Positions 22,962 through 31,449 of a stretch of DNA of 44,173 bases are shown here, one piece after another. Below the pieces are notes generated by a model. It searched no databases, was not told the DNA's origin, and saw nothing but the letters and a program-made list of their open reading frames with translations. The first letter of the stretch is position 1. Each line of letters starts with the position of its first letter. The DNA is from a virus, in the IMG/VR virus record IMGVR_UViG_3300005828_000326, positions 1 to 44,173 of that record; one strand, given 5' to 3'. Made by a program: the position numbers and the translations under genes.

Positions 22962-24416
22962 ATGAATGCACCGAGCGAAGCCACGCGATTGCCCTTCGAC
23001 CTACAGTTTCAGATGGGCCTGTTACGGCTCATGTGCGAAGATGGGCACTTCGGATCTATCATCGGCAAGCACCTAAAAGCCGAATACTTCGAGGATGAGG
23101 CCCTAGCGTGGGCCTGGCTCTCGGCCCAGTCGCACGAGCAACGCTACGGGCAATATCCGGCCCTGGCGACGTTGCGGCAGTACGCGCAGCAAGCCGATCC
23201 GCGTGTTGCGGCGTTGTACGCGGCGATGGTGCAACGGGTGGAGCAAACCCCGTTGATTGACGAGCAATGGATGCGCGACGCGGCCGTGTCATTCTGCAAG
23301 CGCAATCTCTTCGTGGCGGCTGTTCAAGAGTCGTCACGCGACTACAACAAGGGCAACCTAGCGGAAGCTTACGAGCGGCTTGCGCGGGCGAGCGAAGAGC
23401 TCGAAAAAGCGACTTGGACCACGCCCGACGCAACGCTCTTCTTCGATGATCTGTATCGGCGGCAGATCAAGCGCATTACAGGTGAGAGTGAGGGGGCGAC
23501 GGTGGCGACGGGGATTCACGAGCTCGATAAGCTTCTCGGCGGGGGACTGTCGAAGGGCGAGCTCGGTTGCTGGATCTCGGTGGCGAAGGGTGGCAAGTCG
23601 ACAATGCTCGTTACGATGGGCGTGTCAGCGACGAGCGTGCAAATGATGCGCGTTGCGCACTTCATTTTTGAGGGTGGGCGCACGCAAGTGGAAAACCGCT
23701 ATGAGTCGTCATTTACGGGCGAAGCGTATCAGGAGATCAAGCACGGGTTGAGCTCCGACGCTTACGTGAGAGCGGCTGAACAGTACAAGTATCTCAGGGG
23801 CAAGCTCTATCTGCATGCGATGGTGGACTCGTGGGATCACACGATAGTGGACGTGTCCGAGGCAATGCGCTCGCTCAAGCGAGTGCACGGATGGGACCCC
23901 GACGTTGTGATCATCGACTATGGCGACTTGCTCAGTGGCAGGGACAAGAACTATCGCAGTGAGACGCAGAAGCAGAAAGCAGTGTTTCGGGATCTGAAGC
24001 TCTTTGCGGCGCGGGGCTATGCGGTGTGGACGGCGAGCCAAGTGCAGCGGCCCGGGGAGGGCTCAGAGGAAACCGCCGACTGGATCTATAGCCGGCAGAT
24101 CGCCGACTGTTACGAAAAAGTGCGCGTGTGCGATTTCCTCGGTAGCTTGAACCAGTGCCGGCAGGAAAAAGACGAGAAAGTGATGCGCGTATTCGCGGAG
24201 ATCTACCGGGACAACGCGGCGGGCTTGCGCTTCTGCCTCTATTGCGACTTCTCACGCATGTTGATCGAATCGCGGCCGGGTATCCGAAGCTCTGTCATGC
24301 CTGACCTGTACGCTTCGAGTAGTCGGATCGGTGGAAAAACGGATATCCAAAAGCCCACGGGTGCGGTACAAACCGCGCATCAGATCAACGCTTGGGGCAT
24401 GCATGGACCTTCGTAG
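22962..24416 (+). CDS. DnaB-like replicative DNA helicase
   Basis: A 484-residue RecA-fold helicase. Residues about 1-140 form a helical N-terminal domain. The core has TGIHELDKLLGGGLSKGE, Walker A SVAKGGKST (about 207-215), Walker B DVVIIDYGDLL (about 312-322), and TASQVQRPG as the sensor segment, as in DnaB and T4 gp41. It unwinds the fork 5' to 3' as a hexamer and should work with the primase encoded immediately downstream, whose gene overlaps it by 14 bases. No fused primase domain is present, unlike T7 gp4. Confidence 0.85.
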   Translation: MNAPSEATRLPFDLQFQMGLLRLMCEDGHFGSIIGKHLKAEYFEDEALAWAWLSAQSHEQRYGQYPALATLRQYAQQADPRVAALYAAMVQRVEQTPLIDEQWMRDAAVSFCKRNLFVAAVQESSRDYNKGNLAEAYERLARASEELEKATWTTPDATLFFDDLYRRQIKRITGESEGATVATGIHELDKLLGGGLSKGELGCWISVAKGGKSTMLVTMGVSATSVQMMRVAHFIFEGGRTQVENRYESSFTGEAYQEIKHGLSSDAYVRAAEQYKYLRGKLYLHAMVDSWDHTIVDVSEAMRSLKRVHGWDPDVVIIDYGDLLSGRDKNYRSETQKQKAVFRDLKLFAARGYAVWTASQVQRPGEGSEETADWIYSRQIADCYEKVRVCDFLGSLNQCRQEKDEKVMRVFAEIYRDNAAGLRFCLYCDFSRMLIESRPGIRSSVMPDLYASSSRIGGKTDIQKPTGAVQTAHQINAWGMHGPS

Positions 24417-25404
24417 CGCAATCGATCACTTCGATCTTGAGCGGTTTGTGCAAGACCACGGGGGCGCCGAAAAGCAGCCCGGGGAGTGGACCCTTTTTTG
24501 CCCGTGGTGCGGCAAGCCAAAGCTCATTGTGAGCATGCGGCTTCGCACGTGGCATTGCTGGCGGTGCCAGAAGTACGAGCTTCGATGGACGGGGACGCGC
24601 TACAAGCGCACGGCGGTGGCAGGGGCGGGCGGTGTGCTTCAACTCGTGATGGCGCTCGAGCGTTGCACGCGGCAAGAGGCCGAAGCCCGGCTTCTGCGGG
24701 GCAACGTGCGGCGGCCGGGATCGCTCGAGAAGGTGGAGCTCGAAGCGTTGCCGGTGATCGCGGGCCCTGCGAAGTGGGGTGCCCCCATTGCCCCGCCCCC
24801 AGCCGTGCGCCCGTTCGGCGAGCTCCCCCCGTACCTTGCGCAACGGGGCCTTACCATGGATGACGTGCGGGCCTTTGGGCTCACGTGGTGCGACGGTGGG
24901 CGGTATCACAATCGGGTGATTTTTCCCGTCTTCGAGCGGGGAGCGCTCGTCTACTGGCAAGCGCGGGCTATGTGGGATGACACGAGCCCGCAGCACGTCA
25001 AGACGCTCAATCCCCCGCGGTGCGTGGGGGCCTTCACAAGCGCCGAAGTGCTATTCAACTACGATCAGGCGATCCAGGTAGGGCGTGGGCACGTGTGCAT
25101 CACAGAGGGCCCTATAGACGCCGTACACGCGGGTTTAGACGCCGTGTGCACCTTCGGGAAGCAGATCAGCCCGACGCAGATCGGCAAGCTTCTTTCAGCG
25201 GGTGTTGCATCGCTTGATCTCATGTGGGATGCAGACGCGGAGGCCGACGCGGCGATGGTAGGAGCGCAGCTTGCTTCGCTGTTTCGTGTGCGGCTCGTGC
25301 GGCTCCCCTCGGGGGACCCGGGCGACTGGCCACGCGAACATCTGCAAGCTTTCCGAGCGCAAGCGCTCGAGCTCCACCGACCGTCGAGGCTGTCAGCAGT
25401 CTAG
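24403..25404 (+). CDS. DNA primase with zinc ribbon and Toprim domain
   Basis: A 333-residue protein from the ATG overlapping the helicase 3' end. Residues 33-55 form a zinc ribbon (C33-P-W-C36 and H51-C52-W-R-C55) for template recognition. The Toprim core has VCITEGPIDAVHAG (catalytic Glu, about 234) and LMWDADAEAD (metal-binding Asp cluster, about 273). It makes RNA primers at the fork with the helicase upstream. The length fits stand-alone phage primases with no fused helicase. The next gene starts eight bases later. Confidence 0.85.
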   Translation: MDLRSAIDHFDLERFVQDHGGAEKQPGEWTLFCPWCGKPKLIVSMRLRTWHCWRCQKYELRWTGTRYKRTAVAGAGGVLQLVMALERCTRQEAEARLLRGNVRRPGSLEKVELEALPVIAGPAKWGAPIAPPPAVRPFGELPPYLAQRGLTMDDVRAFGLTWCDGGRYHNRVIFPVFERGALVYWQARAMWDDTSPQHVKTLNPPRCVGAFTSAEVLFNYDQAIQVGRGHVCITEGPIDAVHAGLDAVCTFGKQISPTQIGKLLSAGVASLDLMWDADAEADAAMVGAQLASLFRVRLVRLPSGDPGDWPREHLQAFRAQALELHRPSRLSAV

Positions 25405-25412
25405 GGGGGACG

Positions 25413-25640
25413 GTGAAACGCAAGACCACGCTTCTTCTTGAGCAGGAGGCGCTCGATCTCATTGACGAGGTGGCGAAGCTTCGTTTGGGTATCGGGCGTA
25501 GTGCTTTTCTTACGCTGGCCGGGGTTTCCCTGGCGGTGCAGTTCGCGGGGATCGTTCCCCGTCCGAAGCGCAAGCATAGTCTCGAAAAATTGCAGCACGT
25601 TCTCGCTGGGGTACAGGAGGCTATGGAAAAAGCCTTGTAA
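25413..25640 (+). CDS. Ribbon-helix-helix (CopG-like) DNA-binding protein
   Basis: A 75-residue protein from a GTG after AGGGGGGAC. KRKTTLLLEQEALDLIDEVA is a beta strand plus helix as in CopG/Arc repressors, followed by GRSAFLTLAGVSLAV (second helix) and a basic C-terminal helix. Such proteins bind DNA as dimers and usually repress their own operon. An inverted repeat lies 110 bases downstream in the following gap. Confidence 0.6.
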   Translation: MKRKTTLLLEQEALDLIDEVAKLRLGIGRSAFLTLAGVSLAVQFAGIVPRPKRKHSLEKLQHVLAGVQEAMEKAL

Positions 25641-25751
25641 TGCCGCGGACATGGGGGAGGCTCCGGCTTTTGCGGGTTTTAGTGGATTACTTGTTGCATT
25701 TTACTCCTATCCGCCATAGCGTTCTGAAATTCTGAGGGTTTACAATAACTT

Positions 25752-25763
25752 GTCAATTTTGAC
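25752..25763. promoter_or_regulatory. Inverted repeat GTCAA-TT-TTGAC
   Basis: Perfect 5-bp arms in the 181-base gap between the ribbon-helix-helix gene and the sigma-like gene, within a locally AT-rich stretch. It is a possible operator for the small repressor and overlaps a TTGAC promoter-like hexamer. Confidence 0.4.
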
Positions 25764-25821
25764 CTGCGGCTGCGGGATTGTCGCAGTGCGGCTTTGAGGC
25801 CGTGAATTCGAGGGGGCTTGG

Positions 25822-26361
25822 ATGAAACCTACAGAAGCGGAAGGCGGGGCTCTGCAAGAGTACGGCGCGGCCATCGCAACGGTGGCGCGCAGCGCGGCGC
25901 CCGTGGCTCGGCGAAGCGACGTGATCGGCTACACGCGCGACGACTACGCCCAAGAGCTCGCCCTAGTCGCAACACAAGCGCGCCAGCGCTTTCGGGATGA
26001 TCATGGTTTCTCGACGACGCAGGAGCGGCGTTATGTGCTCAAGAGTCTTTGGAACCATGTTCGGGATCGCATGAAAACGCGTGGCCGTGTTGCTGGGCTC
26101 CATGCGCACAATCGTGCGGCCACGCTGATTGAAAGCGTTGTGCGTGGGCCGATCAATCCGTTTCCGCAGTACGATGCCCGCGAGTATGCGCGACGACTTG
26201 AGCGGGATCTCGGGTCGACAGATGTGGCTTTGGTGCGGCGTCTTGCTGAAGCCGGGGGCCACGTGCCGAGGGCGCATGATCCGCAAGTGGACGGGAGCTT
26301 GCGCACGTTTCGGCGGACTGTCGATCGTCTTCGACAAAGAGCCGAAGACTTGCGGCCGTAG
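25822..26361 (+). CDS. Sigma-factor-like protein (divergent)
   Basis: A 179-residue protein with GAGGGGGCTTGG before its ATG. Residues about 35-90 recall sigma region 2: an acidic helix YTRDDYAQELALVATQARQRF, split by a short loop, then YVLKSLWNHVRDRMKTRGR with aromatic and basic residues placed as in -10-binding helices (the first motif is residues about 37-56). The C-terminal part has STDVALVRRLAEAGGHV and LRTFRRTVDRLRQRAEDL, which could be a region-4-like helix-turn-helix. A promoter-class site begins four bases after its stop. The relationship is a weak resemblance and other helical DNA-binding proteins remain possible. Confidence 0.4.
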   Translation: MKPTEAEGGALQEYGAAIATVARSAAPVARRSDVIGYTRDDYAQELALVATQARQRFRDDHGFSTTQERRYVLKSLWNHVRDRMKTRGRVAGLHAHNRAATLIESVVRGPINPFPQYDAREYARRLERDLGSTDVALVRRLAEAGGHVPRAHDPQVDGSLRTFRRTVDRLRQRAEDLRP

Positions 26362-26363
26362 GT

Positions 26364-26397
26364 TGTCCCGTTTTTGCGTCACATGCGTTAGACCAGG
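26364..26397 (+). promoter_or_regulatory. Phage promoter-class site P3
   Basis: TGTCCC, 18 bases, TTAGACCAGG, with GTTTTT after the first block. It lies in the gap after the sigma-like gene and should give a leader of about 25 bases before the next ATG. Confidence 0.65.
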
Positions 26398-26433
26398 CGT
26401 GCGCAGCGACGCGCGAAGCGCAAGGGAGGTTCA

Positions 26434-27429
26434 ATGCTATTGCCCCTACGACGAGAGGGAGGCCGGTGGATTGCGACTGGTCCCCTCCCCAACGATGTGC
26501 GGATCAAAGAGACGCCGGACGGTCAGATCTTTACCAACGCAGCGGGCGAATCGCAGCCCGAGTGTTTTGGGCGGTATTGGGAAGCCGTTGGGCCTGACAA
26601 TGACGATTGCTCCGTTTGTGAGCTCGAGCCGGTCTGCAAGTACGCCGTCGTTCACGTCTACTTGCCCACCGTGTTGGGGGAGCTCGAGACACAAATTGAC
26701 GAGGCGACCGTTGAGACTTTGGCGCCTGAGCTCGACCTCAATCACGAAGCAGTGCGGGCGTTGCTGGCCGACTATCAAGCGGCGCATCAACCGGAGTCGG
26801 CTGCGAGCAAGGCGAAGCGTCCGAAGCGGGCTCCGCGTCAACGGGTGGCGGCCTCGGTTGGCGTCGACGCAAAAGGAGCTCCGACCGAAAACCCTACGTT
26901 GGCCCCGGCTGCACAACTTGTGACGGTCGGGGCGTCTCAAAATCTGATAGCAAGATTCTCTGCCCGGATTGCGGAGGTGTGGGACGCCGAGCGACGAGTG
27001 TGGCTGCGCCCGTGGGAGTCGAAGTGGCGGCGGGATCAGGAGCGCAAAGCGAACGAGTGGATTGCGCGGCTCGTGCAGGGGATGATCCTTCGCAGGAGTT
27101 ACGCGGGGAGGTGGTGGGAGGTGGAAGTTTGCCGATGGGCCTACCGCTTCCACCGAATCAAATTCCCCACGTTGCAGGCGGCAACGGAGGCGTTGTTGCA
27201 AGAGGCATCCCGCTTCCGCCGAATGCGAGTGGTGAGGTTGAGCTCCCCCGAGCAAGTAGCGCAGTGGTGGTGCCTGCCCCGACTGTTGATCCCCCAGGTG
27301 GCCGTGCCCCACGAAGTCAAAGCGGCAGTGGAGCTCGAGGTGTCACGGCTGCGCAACGTGTTTTGGCCAGGCGGTTTACAGTTAATCCCCCAGCAAGATG
27401 CATACGGTTCGCACCGGAAGCGGGCGTGA
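26434..27429 (+). CDS. Unknown protein with Cys cluster, upstream of DNA polymerase
   Basis: A 331-residue protein with AGGGAGGTTCA before the ATG. Residues about 60-72 hold C-x2-C-x5-C (CSVCELEPVC), like the Cys cluster in the protein before the helicase. A basic Lys/Arg/Ala linker (about 125-145) separates it from a C-terminal domain rich in Trp and Arg (LRRSYAGRWWEVEVCRW), which faintly recalls DUF2924-type domains. It is the first gene behind P3 and directly precedes DNA polymerase. Function unknown; DNA binding is likely from charge. Confidence 0.6.
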   Translation: MLLPLRREGGRWIATGPLPNDVRIKETPDGQIFTNAAGESQPECFGRYWEAVGPDNDDCSVCELEPVCKYAVVHVYLPTVLGELETQIDEATVETLAPELDLNHEAVRALLADYQAAHQPESAASKAKRPKRAPRQRVAASVGVDAKGAPTENPTLAPAAQLVTVGASQNLIARFSARIAEVWDAERRVWLRPWESKWRRDQERKANEWIARLVQGMILRRSYAGRWWEVEVCRWAYRFHRIKFPTLQAATEALLQEASRFRRMRVVRLSSPEQVAQWWCLPRLLIPQVAVPHEVKAAVELEVSRLRNVFWPGGLQLIPQQDAYGSHRKRA

Positions 27430-27551
27430 GCACGAAGGGGGGATCGGTTTATCTCGGGCCTGATGCGGCATTGCGGTGCTTGAGACTGATGCATGCAGGA
27501 TCGGATCTGACAGACGCTTTGGATATCGTGACCGCATGGCCGTGCAATTGA
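27426..27551 (+). CDS. Very small protein before DNA polymerase
   Basis: A 41-residue reading frame starting at GTG, overlapping the previous stop (GTGA) and the polymerase start by 16 bases. It reads MSTKGGSVYLGPDAALRCL and on, with a plausible amphipathic helix. It has no strong ribosome site; it fills an otherwise 106-base gap and may serve mainly for translational coupling. Uncertain. Confidence 0.35.
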   Translation: MSTKGGSVYLGPDAALRCLRLMHAGSDLTDALDIVTAWPCN

Positions 27552-29503
27552 GAGCATTCTACGAGACCGTCGTAGATCCGCAGCGACGCATTGTTGACGA
27601 CGCCGAGACTTTCGGCCGGTTGATTGCGTGGCTGCGGACGCGGCGGGCTATCGTGGTTGACTACGAAACGAGCGGCCTTGCTTGGTTTCGGAAAGCTCGG
27701 ATCTGCGGTGTTGGGTTGGGGGCGTGGGATGACTCCGGGCGTTTCTTTGCTGCCTACGTGCCGATCAGGCATCGCACCTTGCAGCCCCAACTTGACGCCG
27801 ACCGTGTGTTGCCCGCGGTCGGCGCTCTTCTCGCTGATGAGCGGATCACCAAGATCGGCCACAATCTGAAATTTGAGGATCACATGAGCCGCGTTGACGG
27901 CATGGTGATCCGTGGGCCGCGTTACGACACGCAGGTTGCAGCGCACTTGTACGATGAAAATCGGCCCACGCAGCTCGAGCGGCGGGCGCTTGATGACTTG
28001 GGCGACCGAAACGCTTTTGAGTACAGCAAGCAAGTCACGGAGGCGATTGCGGAGCTTGCGCACGCCAATGGGTTGAAGCGAGAACCCTATCGAGCTTTGT
28101 ATGGCTACAGTGAGCTCGACACGCAGTTTTGCGGCCGGTATTGCTGCACCGACTTGATTCACACGGCGGGCCTTTACAGCAAGTATGAGCGTTGGGGCGT
28201 TTCACGTTACTTCGGTGAGCTCTGTCAGACTGAGATGAGGCTCACCGAGGTGATTTGCGACATGGAGTGCGCCGGCCTTCCGTTGGATATCCCATATCTT
28301 GAAGCGCTCAAGCAAACGGTCAGAGCGACGAAGGCGCAGCTCGAGCAACGGTTGTGGGAAGCGACCGGGGGCTATGACATCAATCCCGGGTCGGACCCCG
28401 AAGTGCGTACTCTACTCAAAGACGTTTTGCGGTTGCCGCTGCACATGCTCACCGACACGAACGAATACAAGGTGAATGCTGAAGCGCTTGGGGAATTCAC
28501 CGACAATCCCGTGGTGCGCTTGCTGCTTCAATGGAGGGAAGCCGACAAGATCGATACCACCTACACGTCGAGTATTATCGCGCGATGTGATGCGCGGGGG
28601 TATCTCTTCGCTGATCTGAAACAGAATGGCACCGTGACGGGTCGGCTCTCGTGCGACAATCCCAACTTCCAGAATTTTCCCTCTGAGAGCAATACGCGGG
28701 CGCTTGCTGCGACAGGAAAAGAGCTCAAAGAGGGAGGCAAAGATCCGTGGTCGATACGGCGAGCTTTTGTCATGCGGGGGCCCGAATGGGCCCGCGTGTT
28801 TCTCGACTACTCGCAGATCGAGCTTCGGGTGCTTGCTCACTACTCGCGCGATCCGATCATGGTCGACGCGTTCTTGCAGGGCGAGGACGTTCACGACAGG
28901 ACGGCGCGGGAGGTTGGCGAGATCTTGGGAACGAAGGCCGAGCGGCGGATCGCAAAGGTTGTGAATTTCGGCCTAAGCTTCGGGATGAGTGCGGTCGGGT
29001 TGAGTCGTAAAGCTAAGATCTCGATGGATGACGCCGAGAAGTTCTTGCAGGCGTTTTTCACACGGTATCACGGCGTTAAAGGGTACTCGCAGGAGCTCTG
29101 GGGGGCGGCGCGGCGCGACAGGGGCCAGTGGCGAAACATCTTCGGGCGGCGGCGTACCGTCAAGGCTCTGTTGAGCGAACACCTGGCCGAGAAGTCGGCT
29201 GCCGAGCGGCAAATGATTGCGAGTGCGATCCAGGGGACGGCGGCCGAGCTCACCAAGGCGAGCTTGGTGCGGATCGCCGACTGGCTCAAGCAGGCAGGCG
29301 TGCCCGCAATGCTCGTCAACACGGTGCACGACGAGATCCAGCTTGATACGCCCCGCGAGTACGTGCCGATCGTGGTGCGTGAGTGCAAAGCACTGATGGA
29401 GTATTTCCCGCAATTCGCACCGATTCCGGTGCTAGTGGACGCTGATTTTTCAATTGAGACGTGGGCTGATAAGCAGCCTTTCGAGCCCGAGGGGGGAACA
29501 TGA
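27536..29503 (+). CDS. Family A DNA polymerase with 3'-5' exonuclease
   Basis: A 655-residue polymerase I-type enzyme. The exonuclease has IVVDYETSGL (Exo I, about 38-47), KIGHNLKFED (Exo II, about 105) and YSELDTQF (Exo III, about 190), so proofreading residues are intact. The polymerase has motif A FLDYSQIELR (about 422), motif B RRIAKVVNFGLSFGMSA (about 471), and motif C NTVHDEIQ (about 595). Motif B has Phe where most family members have Tyr in NFG-x-x-YG. There is no 5'-3' exonuclease domain, as in T7 polymerase. It should copy the genome with the helicase, primase and clamp-like protein encoded nearby. The ATG is within a run of overlapping genes. Confidence 0.9.
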   Translation: MAVQLRAFYETVVDPQRRIVDDAETFGRLIAWLRTRRAIVVDYETSGLAWFRKARICGVGLGAWDDSGRFFAAYVPIRHRTLQPQLDADRVLPAVGALLADERITKIGHNLKFEDHMSRVDGMVIRGPRYDTQVAAHLYDENRPTQLERRALDDLGDRNAFEYSKQVTEAIAELAHANGLKREPYRALYGYSELDTQFCGRYCCTDLIHTAGLYSKYERWGVSRYFGELCQTEMRLTEVICDMECAGLPLDIPYLEALKQTVRATKAQLEQRLWEATGGYDINPGSDPEVRTLLKDVLRLPLHMLTDTNEYKVNAEALGEFTDNPVVRLLLQWREADKIDTTYTSSIIARCDARGYLFADLKQNGTVTGRLSCDNPNFQNFPSESNTRALAATGKELKEGGKDPWSIRRAFVMRGPEWARVFLDYSQIELRVLAHYSRDPIMVDAFLQGEDVHDRTAREVGEILGTKAERRIAKVVNFGLSFGMSAVGLSRKAKISMDDAEKFLQAFFTRYHGVKGYSQELWGAARRDRGQWRNIFGRRRTVKALLSEHLAEKSAAERQMIASAIQGTAAELTKASLVRIADWLKQAGVPAMLVNTVHDEIQLDTPREYVPIVVRECKALMEYFPQFAPIPVLVDADFSIETWADKQPFEPEGGT

Positions 29504-30012
29504 GCCACCAAGAATTGGACAGCTTTATCGCCCGATTGCAGGGGATTCCAAGCTTCAACATCAACATGATAGTCGACGACGGACTCCGCGTGACTCCGTG
29601 GTATGAGGTGGGCCGCGAGATCTGGCGGGATCTCGTTATCGACGAGCTCACCATACGTGATCAGCTCGAGAAGATTGCCGCGCAGATCCAGCAATGGGGG
29701 CGTCTGTCGGCGACGGCACGGCGGGTGTGGCAGATGCAGGAGCGCGGCTATCGTGCTTGGCGCTCGGCTTTCCTGCTACGGGAAATGAATCCCCAGGGGC
29801 AGCCCGAGGGGTGGAAAAAGCCCACCAAAGAGCAAGTCGAAGCCATGTATCGGGTCGATCCCGAATACCATAGCTGGCAGGTATTGGTTGAGGAAGCCGA
29901 GGAAGCCTTCAACGCAGCCGAGGCCCTATTGCAAGCCTTCCGGGCAAAAAAGGACGTGCTCTTGCGGTACGTGTCCGTGTGGCATGAAGCTGGGGCGCCC
30001 ACGGCGCGATGA
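29500..30012 (+). CDS. Helical protein between polymerase and SSB genes
   Basis: A 170-residue, almost wholly helical protein; its start overlaps the polymerase stop (ATGA) after GAGGGGGGAAC. The C-terminal half (KKPTKEQVEAMYRVDPEYHS, then a long EEAFNAAEALLQAF helix and AKKDVLLRYV) resembles helical proteins that flank SSB genes in several phages and are suspected recombination or SSB partners. No enzyme motif is visible. Its stop codon lies in promoter-class site P4. Confidence 0.55.
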   Translation: MSHQELDSFIARLQGIPSFNINMIVDDGLRVTPWYEVGREIWRDLVIDELTIRDQLEKIAAQIQQWGRLSATARRVWQMQERGYRAWRSAFLLREMNPQGQPEGWKKPTKEQVEAMYRVDPEYHSWQVLVEEAEEAFNAAEALLQAFRAKKDVLLRYVSVWHEAGAPTAR

Positions 30013-30043
30013 CCCGTTTTCGGGTGCCCGTCGTTAGACCAGG
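30010..30043 (+). promoter_or_regulatory. Phage promoter-class site P4
   Basis: TGACCC, 18 bases, TTAGACCAGG. As in P2, the first block starts in the stop codon of the preceding gene. It should give the abundant SSB its own transcript, with about 20 bases of leader before a GAAAGGAG ribosome site. Confidence 0.65.
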
Positions 30044-30069
30044 GTGGACACGAAAGGAGCCATTGAGCG

Positions 30070-31449
30070 ATGACTAGTTATTCGCAGTACCCGCAGCCCG
30101 GCCAATACCCGGCCCAGTCGCAGCCCCCGCAGTATCCGGCGCAGCCCCAGGGCTATCAACAAGCCTACCAGGCGCCCCAGGGGGCCCCTCAACAGCCGCA
30201 TGCACCGCAGCAATACCAACAGCAGGCCGCGCCTGCGTATGCGCAGCAGGCGCCGCCCCAGGCCGCTTACGGGGCATCACAGCAAGCGCCCCAGACTCAG
30301 CAGCAGGCGTATCAACACGCGGCGTCCTACGACGTTGACGACGCGGCCGTGGCGGCTGCGTACCAAAACACGTCGGCGCCCGGTGCAGGGCGGGGGCCGA
30401 CTCCGCAATTTTTGAAGATCCCCGGGCCGCGTGGGCAACAGACGTGGGATGCGAGCGTGCCGCTGCAATACAGCAACTATGTGATCATTCGCATTCTGGG
30501 CCCGTCCGCGCCAGGCAAGCCGATCTTCGTTGAGAGCAAGACGCACTTCTACAAATCGCACAAGTATCCCAAGGGCCGTGTGCTTGGGTATCAGGGCGAA
30601 AACTCTCTTTTCATGCAGGCTATTGCCGAGGCCGCGCGGAGTAACGAGGCACGCTTGCAGAAGATTGCCACGGAGTTTGGCCGCGTCCGTTGGCAGTATT
30701 TCTACAACGTGCTTGATCTGAGCCATCCCGAGAGCCACTACGGGCAAGACGGCGTGATGAGGCCCTACCTACTGTCGGCGGGGCGGCAGCTCCACCGGGA
30801 CATCGGAAATCTTAGTGATCACCGGGGTGGGATCTCCCGGATCGTGTCGAATGAGCACGGCCGCGCGATCCGGTACACGAAGACGAAGAACGGGCCCGAG
30901 CCCATGAACGTCGAGTATGACGTGCGCGACGAAGACCCTTCGCCTCTGCACCCTTACTTTTACCCGGCGACGCACAATATGTGGGATCTCGAGGCCCAGA
31001 TCCAGAACCCGACGCAGGATGAGGTTTTGGAGGCGATCCGCGAGCTCAACTTGCCCATGCCGGCAATGGGGCAATCCTTTGGGCAAGTACCGTCGACGTA
31101 TCAGCAGCAAGCGCAGAGCATGGCTTACAGCCCGAACCCGAATCCGCCGTATCAAAACCCCTACCCGGCGCAGTATGCGACGCAGGGTGCTCCCCCGGCC
31201 GCGGGCGGTGCAGTGGCGGCCCCGCCACCATATCAGGCGAGCCAGGCACGGATGCCTGCGGAGCAGCCCCCGCCACCGGCCATGGCGCAAGGCATGCCCA
31301 GCGCGCCCCCGCCAGTCGGAGGCTACCAGCAGCAACCGGGTGGGCTTCCCCCGCCCCCGCAGCCCCCGCCGATGACGCCCCCGCCTGTGAGCTCGGGAGG
31401 GGCGGCTCCAAGTGGGTATCCGCCGCTGCCAGGCAATCCCCCTTTTTGA
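30070..31449 (+). CDS. gp32-like single-stranded DNA-binding protein with low-complexity tails
   Basis: A 459-residue protein. Residues about 110-335 form a globular domain resembling T4 gp32-type SSBs: YVIIRILGPSAPGKPIF, a central FYNVLDL strand, SAGRQLHRDIG and a GRAIRYTKTKNG strand near the end, followed by SPLHPY. The zinc cysteines of gp32 are absent. The first about 100 residues are nearly all Gln, Pro, Tyr and Ala (prion-like), and the last about 115 are Pro/Gln/Gly-rich, ending in NPPF. E. coli SSB also has a disordered tail for partner binding, but with a different composition. It would coat template DNA during replication and recombination. Confidence 0.65.
   Translation: MTSYSQYPQPGQYPAQSQPPQYPAQPQGYQQAYQAPQGAPQQPHAPQQYQQQAAPAYAQQAPPQAAYGASQQAPQTQQQAYQHAASYDVDDAAVAAAYQNTSAPGAGRGPTPQFLKIPGPRGQQTWDASVPLQYSNYVIIRILGPSAPGKPIFVESKTHFYKSHKYPKGRVLGYQGENSLFMQAIAEAARSNEARLQKIATEFGRVRWQYFYNVLDLSHPESHYGQDGVMRPYLLSAGRQLHRDIGNLSDHRGGISRIVSNEHGRAIRYTKTKNGPEPMNVEYDVRDEDPSPLHPYFYPATHNMWDLEAQIQNPTQDEVLEAIRELNLPMPAMGQSFGQVPSTYQQQAQSMAYSPNPNPPYQNPYPAQYATQGAPPAAGGAVAAPPPYQASQARMPAEQPPPPAMAQGMPSAPPPVGGYQQQPGGLPPPPQPPPMTPPPVSSGGAAPSGYPPLPGNPPF

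Noticed and set aside
24331-24402. Upstream start for the primase
   Set aside because: The extra residues lie in the helicase 3' end and are shadow-type (Lys/Arg/Ser). The ATG at 24403 fits the usual distance to the zinc ribbon.
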